Positions 57,408-64,000 of a stretch of DNA of 64,000 bases are shown here, one piece after another. The stretch's first letter is position 1. Each line of letters begins with the position of its first letter. Origin of the DNA: Elymus sibiricus (Eukaryota > Streptophyta > Magnoliopsida > Poales > Poaceae); contig CM077671.1 in assembly GCA_039707655.1 (NCBI GenBank), forward strand, positions 244,356,595 through 244,420,594, written 5' to 3'. The position numbers were made by a program, and so were the translations under genes. A model generated the notes under the pieces. The model ran no database searches. It was not told the DNA's origin and was given only the letters and a program-made list of their open reading frames with translations.

Positions 57408-58978
57408 TGTGATCTGCGTTGGGTTTTCCATGAAGAGGAACGGGTTATTACAGCACAATACAGATAAGTGTTTCCCTTAGTTAAGAACCAAGGTTTATCA
57501 AACCATAGGAGTAACGGTCAACCATCGTCTTCAGCAACTGCACACAAAAGAGCAAACACTTGCACCCAACGCGGCAACAGGGTTGTCAATCCCCTTGATC
57601 TCGTTATTTGCAAGCAAATGAAGTGTGTAGATGATAGTAGATAATTGTAAATTGCAAAATAAAATAAAAGACAAATAATGGCAGTAAGGTATTGATAGCG
57701 TTTGTAAATATATAAGTGAATAGAACCAGGGGCCATAGTTTTCCCTAATAGCATCTCTCGTGTAGGAAGTATACGGTGGGTAAACAAATTACTGTTGGGC
57801 AATTGATAGAAAAGCGCATAGTTATGTTCATATTCACGGCAATGATCATGTATATATAGGCAACACGTCCATAAGCAAATAGGCCGACTCCTGCCTGCAC
57901 CTATTACTATTACTCCACCCATCGACCGCTATCCAGCATGCATCTAGAGTATTAAGTAAAATAGAGTAATGCTTGGAGAACAATGACATGATGTAGACAA
58001 AGAGAATTCAATTAATATGAACTAACCCCATCGTTTTATCCTTAGTGGCAAAAATACAAAGACATATCTTGTCCCCTTGTGTCATTGGGATATAGAAACC
58101 CGTCAGATTGAACCCACTACAACGCACCCCTCTCACTAAAGAAAGATCAATCTACTTGGCCAAAGCAAATCAATAGATCAGAGAGAATTACAAAGATATA
58201 ATAATCATGAAAATAAGAATCATAATATATTTTAGAGGTGACTCAAATACTTTTCATGAATAATCTGAACATAAACCCACAATTCATTAGATCCCAACAG
58301 ACGCACCATGCAAAAGAATTACATCGGATAGACCAAAGCAAAGATGTGATGATCATTGTATTGAAGATCAAGAGAGAGATATAGCCATCTAGGTACTAAC
58401 TACGGACCCGTAGGTCTGTGGTGAACTACTCACACATCACCATGGGAGCAGCAAGGATGATGTAGAGGCCCTCTGTGATCGATCCCTCCTCCGGCAGGGC
58501 ACCGGAACAGGGCCCCAGATGGGATCACGGCGGAACAGAGAATTGCGGCGGCGGAAAAAGTGTTTCGGGATGCTCCCTAGGGTTTTTGGAATATATGTGA
58601 ATTTATAGGGCAGAGAACGGGGTCGGGAGACCCACCAGGGAGGGACAAGCCATCAGGGTGTGCCGACAACCCCTAGGCGCGCCCTGTTGTCTTGTGCCTC
58701 AGTTGTGCGGCCTCCAATCTCCTCCCGAAGCTTCCAGGTCTCCTTTTGGTCCAGAAAAAAACATATAAAAGTTTCAGGGCAATTGGACTTCGTTTGGTAC
58801 TGTAAACGTGAAAAGCCAAAAACATGCAGAAAACAGCAACTGGCACTGGGCACTGGGTCAATAAGTTAGTGCTAAAAAAATAATATAAATTGGTAAATAA
58901 ATAATCAAAAAGTATCATAGAATGATAATATTATAGCATTGAACAATCAAAAATTATAGATACATTGGATACATATCA
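57408..58978 (-). repeat. Element E2 3' LTR
   Basis: 1571 bp, related to the E1 LTR; both outer ends begin TGTGA(G/T)CTGCGTTGGG on the plus strand. Confidence 0.85.
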
Positions 58979-60980
58979 CTCTTTTGTTCTCGTTGTTATA
59001 CACATGCTTAGCTAGTGTTCAAGTTTTCAGCATAAATCATAAATAACCATATCGATGATAACAATTAAACATCATATTCACTCATGGCAATACATAACCA
59101 ACTAGCGAGCAATAATGACATAACTCATATGCCAAAAATTTGTCAAAACAATTATGATATAATATGACAACATGGTATTTCTCTAGCCCTTTCTGAGACC
59201 GTAAAACATAAATGCAGAGCACCTCTGAGGTTCAAGTAGTGACTAAACATTATAATTCAGGGCAGAAAATATCTAGTCATGCTCACATCCAACATTGACT
59301 AGACTCAATGCATAAGAATGACAATAGTGCTCTCCGGTCAGGTGCTTTTAATAAGAGGGTGATGACTCAACATAAAAGTAAATAGATAGGCCCTTCACAG
59401 AGGGAAGCATTGATTTGCAGAGGTGCCAGAGCTCAAGGTTTTAAAACAGGATTGAAATTATAGTTTTTGGGTGGTGCACTATTCCTATCAACGTCACGAC
59501 AAAGGATTTCAATATCTTCCATGATAAACACATTATTGGAGGTTCCCAAGCAGAATTGTAAAGTTTACTCCCATCCACCATACATACCAAGCCATGGCTG
59601 ACTGAATCCACGGATGCCCTCCAACATTTCAACTGTCCGGGGAGTTTTGTTTAATTCTTTTTGATTTTGCAGGACTGGGCATCCTTTTTATCAGCCTCTC
59701 CCGTGCAATGACAGGCGAATAAGTGCCCATCTTGAGAATAACCCACTTAGCATGGAAGATACCGATCGCCCCATCGCTCCATGAGCAGTACGAGTGCACA
59801 AAATAGAAGTTTTATTTGAATATTAGAGGTGGCACATGCAAATTTACTTGTAATGGCAGGTTAATACCGTATGTAGGTAGGTATGATGGACTCATGTGGA
59901 ATAACTTGGTTTTAAGGATTTTGGATGCACAAGCAATAATCCCGCTTAGTACAGGTGAAGGCTAGCAATAGATTGGGAAGCGACCAGCTAGAGAGCGAAA
60001 ACAGTCATAATCATGCATTGTGAATAATTGACATTGAACATAGCATGAGTACGATACGAACACTCTGAATTTAAACATCATGAAGGTTGCATTGGTTCTG
60101 AATCAACCACATGTTTGCACATGGGCCAAGTCAAGCCGCTCGAATTACTCAGAGGGAAATACCATACTACATCATAGCCATTTTAATGCATGTTGACACA
60201 TAAGATAAATCATTTTACACTCCTATCTATTTAAGCATGGCATGAGAAACTATAATCTCTAATTGTCATCAGAAACATGTTCACTCGTGATATACTGAAT
60301 CGAGATCGAACGAGCTAAACATATTCACAAAAAGGAAAACAAGAAGAGTTCGTACCCGCTTCCTTTACCACGATCACTTCATCAAATATCGTCATTATTG
60401 CCTTTCACTTGCACGACCGAATGATGTGATAATAATAATAGTGCAAGGGTGTCGTGGACTAAGCTGGAATCTGCAAGGCAGTTTTATAGAAAGGAGAAGA
60501 CGAGGTAATATTGGCTCTCTGTTAGATGAACAATAATGCATATGAGAGCCACTCAACGTTTTCATCATGGTCTTCTCCTTTCAATGACTCAATGAAAAGA
60601 AAAGAAATTTAGGGAAACACGCTGAAATATTTTTGGGTTTTTTGTTTTTCTAAGGAGAGCAAATAAACAAAGGAAAAACAAGAACGAGAAAAATTATTTA
60701 CACGGGAAAGCTCCCAACATGCAAAGGAAATCTTTTTGGGTTTTCTTTTTAATACTACAACTAATTAAACGAGAAAGAAAAACCTAAAAGAGACAAGAAA
60801 ATTTTCTGGATTTTCAAAGTTTTTCAAACACACAAGAAGAAAGCGGAAAAATAAAGCTAACATGGATATACAATGTAAGAGGATGAACGCCGACAATTTA
60901 TATGAAGTGTGTGAACATGAATGTAATGTCGGTGAGAAATGTGTACTCCCCCAAGCCTAGGCGTTTGCCTAGCTTGGTGA
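58979..60980 (-). other. E2 3' non-coding interior
   Basis: 59370-59840 aligns on the minus strand with the short-ORF region of A and C ('gcccttcacagagggaagca', 'gactgggcatcc', 'ccatgagcagtacgag'), but frames are broken. 60500-60960 is AT-rich with no recognisable feature. Confidence 0.6.
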
Positions 60981-62036
60981 TCACCATCCGTAGAAGTCAT
61001 CTGGTCCCGGAGGGAAGTAGTTGGGATGAGGTACTTGAGGGTCCCACGCCTGAGCTACAACCTTCGCCTTAGCCAACTCGATCCGGTAAGCAATAATGTC
61101 TGAGGGCATGATGATGTATCTGTTCCTGGCATGATAGTTAAACAAAGAGGGTGCAGGCAACACAATAACATCGCGAGTTTCCTTGTTGTATACTAAGTTA
61201 TAAAGAATGTGCTGCGGTGGCTGAGGTTCCTCAATGAAATGGTGCTCTAGCATGGACTGGTGATCAAGATAAACCTTAGGAAACAAGTAGTCAGTCGGGC
61301 ATATGGTGACATTAAAATGTTTAGCTAAATGCGTGGCATAATTGCCACAATGAACCTTGCCTTTGGTTTGGTTAAGATGAAAGCGACACGCAATAATAGC
61401 TCCTAAGTTGTAGGCGTTATCATCATATAGTGCATGACACAAAATAGCAAGGGTGGGGGCACTAAGGCCACCACCATGAGTCATAGCAGTTATACATTTC
61501 CCTATGAGTAAAGTGAAGTAATGCACAGACAAAAAATGTAAACTGGTAGCCCTAGCGTTTGATACGCCACTAGTTTCTCCCACGGTTAAGGTGAGGAGGA
61601 AATCCTCGAACTCCTTCGGTTTAGGATCACGCATTCCCCCGTCAGAGGGAACCAAGCATATTTCACAAAACTCAGCAGGTGGTATTTCATAATGTGATGC
61701 ATATAAATCAAAGCGTACCATGGGAGCACCAGGCCTATTTGAGAAATAAAAAATTTGCACAAAGGAATTGGTAAGGAGATAGTATTGGTCACACTCATAT
61801 GTGAGGAAGTTGGTCAGCCCGACATTTGCAACGAATTGCATAAATTCTTGATAGAAACCCGCTTCGTTCATGAAGGGTTCATGTGGCCATACACAGGGCC
61901 TAACCTCCGTGTTACGAAACATGTTAATGTCTTGATCTTGAGTCCTCCCAACAACTCCCTTGGGACTCCGGCTCGAGGAACCCTTCCTTAGGAAATTCAT
62001 TTCCCTAAGCACAAATTTCTGAAATTTTTGGGCCAC
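60981..62036 (-). CDS. Gypsy-associated 351-aa ORF (ATHILA-ORF-like)
   Basis: Uninterrupted frame starting MAQKFQKFVLREMNFLRKGS. Segments such as EPFMNEAGFYQEFMQFVANV, YASHYEIPPAEFCEICLVPS, ATSLHFLSVHYFTLLIGKCI and THLAKHFNVTICPTD resemble the extra ORF found in Athila-type and related plant Gypsy elements (often called ATHILA ORF1 or putative plant transposon protein). The C-terminus is Pro-rich (HPNYFPPGPDDFYGW). Its role in the element is unknown; relatives have an N-terminal basic region followed by a globular helical domain, as here. It lies downstream of gag-protease in the same orientation. The identity is from memory of family patterns. Confidence 0.65.
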   Translation of the reverse strand: MAQKFQKFVLREMNFLRKGSSSRSPKGVVGRTQDQDINMFRNTEVRPCVWPHEPFMNEAGFYQEFMQFVANVGLTNFLTYECDQYYLLTNSFVQIFYFSNRPGAPMVRFDLYASHYEIPPAEFCEICLVPSDGGMRDPKPKEFEDFLLTLTVGETSGVSNARATSLHFLSVHYFTLLIGKCITAMTHGGGLSAPTLAILCHALYDDNAYNLGAIIACRFHLNQTKGKVHCGNYATHLAKHFNVTICPTDYLFPKVYLDHQSMLEHHFIEEPQPPQHILYNLVYNKETRDVIVLPAPSLFNYHARNRYIIMPSDIIAYRIELAKAKVVAQAWDPQVPHPNYFPPGPDDFYGW

Positions 62037-62792
62037 AAAATTATGTCAATAAAACTTTACAAGATTGATAGCAACTACACATATAGGTACCTAGAGGCCA
62101 TATCAAGCATTCATACTACTTAGAACTTGAAGAATTGGCATGCAAGCTCATTTTATATAGCACCAAGTGCAGCAAAATATACAAAATATAAATCATCAAA
62201 GCAAAAAACTAATTGGAGGAATGGGAGAGTCACATACCAAGGAGCAATTCCTCAAAACAGTTTCGCAAACGGAGTTCCGAGCAAAGAGATCGAAAATTTT
62301 AGTGTGAGGAGCAAGAACACAAGAGAGAGAGAGAGTATGAATGAACTTTTGCTGGAGGTAGGCGATGACATGGGCTGAAGAAATAAGGCAGGGCCCCCTA
62401 TGGGCCCCACAAGCCATCAGGGCGCGCCCAGTGGGGGTGGGCGCGGCCTGTTGCCTTGTGGCCCACAGGTGCACCTCCCTGATGTATTTTCAGCACCAAA
62501 AATTCTTAAAAATATTCCAGAAAAAATCATGTTAAAATTTTGTGGCAATCTGAGACTTTTTATTTTTGGGTCATGTTTATTGTACGGGAAAATCAGAAAA
62601 TAGGATAATCATGCCATTTTATTTTATCTAACTAAAAATAACAGAGGGTAAACTTATGATACAGAAAGTTGTGCTTACTAAATTCATCAACCTCATGTAT
62701 TTCAAAAAGGATCCATTAATAAGGTTGATCAAGTCTTATTAATAACCGTTTTTGATTGACATGAAACTGAAGAATTTTCGTATAACACTACG
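62037..62792 (-). other. E2 spacer between ORF and protease
   Basis: Contains a GC-rich segment with GGGCGCGCCC (about 62420) and AT-rich sequence, similar in style to Gypsy LTR or leader DNA. No RT motif is seen; a deletion of the pol region is likely. Confidence 0.5.
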
Positions 62793-64000
62793 TTACCTCA
62801 ATGGGGATTTACATCTCCCTGACAATAAGAATATCATATTTCTTCTTGGCAATAGGAAGAGGAAATTTAAAACCTCCAATGATGATTGTGGCACTAGGCT
62901 CAATGACATTAATATTATTAACCAAAGTTTTCTTCTTCGGAAAATGCACGGTATGTTGTTTGCCATTGACATGAAAGGTGACCTTGCTTTTTTTGCAATC
63001 AATAACAGCCCCTGCAGTATTTAGAAAGGTTCTACCAAGGATAATTGACATGCTGTCGTCCTCGGGCATCTCAAGAATAACAAACATTTGCAACCACAAC
63101 AGGAACATCCTCGCAAATTACAATAGGTGTAGCAGTAGATTTATCAGCCATTTGCAAACATATCTCAGTATGTGTGAGTTTAATCAAATCAAGTCTTCTA
63201 TAAAGAGAGAAAGGCATAACACTAACACTGGCTCCTAAATCACATAAAGTAGTTTTAACATAACTTCTTTTAATAGAGAAAGGTATTGTGGGTATACCCG
63301 AATCTCCCAACTTCTTAGGTACGGCACCATCAAAAGAATAATTAGCAAGCATGGTAGCAATTTTAGTTTCAGTTATTTTTCTTTTGTTGGTAATAATATC
63401 CTTCATATACTTAGCATACGGAGGCATTTTCAATATATCAGTCAAGCGAGTGCGCAAAAGAACTGGTCTAATCATTTCAACAAAGCATTCAAAATCCTCA
63501 TCGTCCTTACTTTTAGATGACTTACGAGGGAATGTCATGGGTTTTTGAACCCATGGCTCTCTTTCCCTACCATGTTTCCTAGAAACAAAACCTTTCTTCT
63601 CATAACGTTTATTTTTAGGATGTGGGGTATCAAGTTCTTCGGCAGGTTCTATTTCCATATCATTATCATGCTCTTTATTATTATCTAGTTGAACATCTAC
63701 ATGAACATCATCATTATTGTTATCATTCTCATTATCACTAGGTGCATGTTCACTACCAAATTGTGTCTCAGCATCAAAAATAGAAACATCGTTATGTTTT
63801 TCAGCGGGGTTTTCTATAACAGTTTCACTAGAAGCATGCAAAATTCTATCATTTTTCTTTTTCTTTTTCTTCTTATATGGACTAGGTGCATCATCATTAA
63901 TTTTCTGAGAATCTTGCTCTATTCTTTTAGGGTGACCTTCAGGATAAAGAGGTTCCTGAGTCATTCTACCTCCTCTAGTTATTACTCTTACAGCATGATC
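62793..64000 (-). pseudogene. E2 gag C-terminus and protease, partial
   Basis: The frame is open to the window edge (…VITRGGRMTQEPLYPEG). It holds a long acidic/Asn-rich linker, LRTRLTDILKMPPYAKYMKD, TKIATMLANYSFDGAVPKKL and the protease start TTLCDLGASVSVMPFSLYRR (catalytic DLGAS) with LQMADKSTATPIVICEDVPV. A small deletion near 63071-63108 shifts the frame; the rest of the protease, VILEMPEDDSMSIILGRTFL, continues in the next frame to about 62811. It matches Athila-like/Triticeae Gypsy gag-protease. Non-functional because of the frameshift. Confidence 0.88.

Larger units (their letters stand above)
57408..64000 (-). mobile_element. Gypsy element E2, 3' LTR and interior, runs off the window
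   Basis: 3' LTR 57408-58978 (minus-strand start TGATATGTATCCAATGTATC), then a long 3' interior (to about 60960) related to those of A, C and E1, an intact 351-aa ORF (60981-62036), and gag-protease at the right edge. No RT or integrase is visible between protease and ORF. The polypurine tract expected next to the LTR is not seen, so the interior is probably deleted there. Confidence 0.8.

Noticed and set aside
57401..57411. Shared 'tact' before both E1 and E2 LTR ends as part of the LTR or a duplication
   Set aside because: Only four bases; cannot be told from chance without the other ends of these elements.

Overview
This window looks like a stretch of a large, repeat-rich grass genome, most likely Triticeae (wheat, Aegilops or barley relative). 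The case rests on a BARE/WIS/Angela-type Copia element, several large Triticeae-type Gypsy LTR families, a Cassandra TRIM with a 5S-rRNA-like segment in its LTRs, Tourist/Harbinger-like MITEs and a MULE that carries a plant-mobile-domain (PMD) gene. Family names come from memory of sequence patterns; no search was run. I see one convincing host gene, and nearly everything else is transposable-element (TE) DNA.

Layout. 1-5.5 kb: degenerate repeats (a perfect 22-bp palindrome, a minisatellite, a ~380-bp tandem duplication around a GA microsatellite), then quiet intergenic DNA. 5.5-6.3 kb: a two-exon, minus-strand gene for a small isoprenylated HMA-domain protein (HIPP/sHMA class) with a TATA box. 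8-13 kb: MITEs, a Harbinger-like element (TSD TAA) with a second GC-rich element nested inside it, and two copies of a retroposon-like tail. 13.1-18.8 kb: a structurally complete MULE (TSD CTGCAAATG, long TIRs) carrying an unknown 167-aa ORF behind a 40-bp minisatellite rich in E2F-like sites, a broken PMD gene, and a transposase whose catalytic core is deleted. 18.8-25.4 kb: AT-rich degenerate repeats in inverted arrangement around a scrambled nuclear plastid insertion (ndhA, a group II intron remnant, rbcL and rpl23 pieces).

25.4-42.3 kb: a minus-strand pseudogene of a NAM-associated/trihelix-like protein is split by a Copia element (TSD CCAAC). The Copia's 5' LTR holds a complete Gypsy (element A, TSD GCGCA), and its leader holds a Cassandra TRIM (TSD ATGGA). 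42.5-64 kb: a pile of mostly minus-strand Gypsy elements (E1, B, C, D, E2). C is interrupted by a solo LTR (TSD CCAAT). Some have gag or protease, but none shows a reverse transcriptase in this window.

The most interesting signals are: (1) element A, whose LTRs, leader and 3' end match element C but whose gag-protease region is replaced from the ATG to the last few codons by an unrelated 231-aa ORF; (2) a tandem series of small hairpins with a shared loop and compensating stem changes in the 3' non-coding part of at least three Gypsy copies; (3) the E2F-like minisatellite directly upstream of the unknown MULE ORF. Together they suggest parasitic LTR elements that keep cis-acting RNA structures while losing or swapping their proteins.
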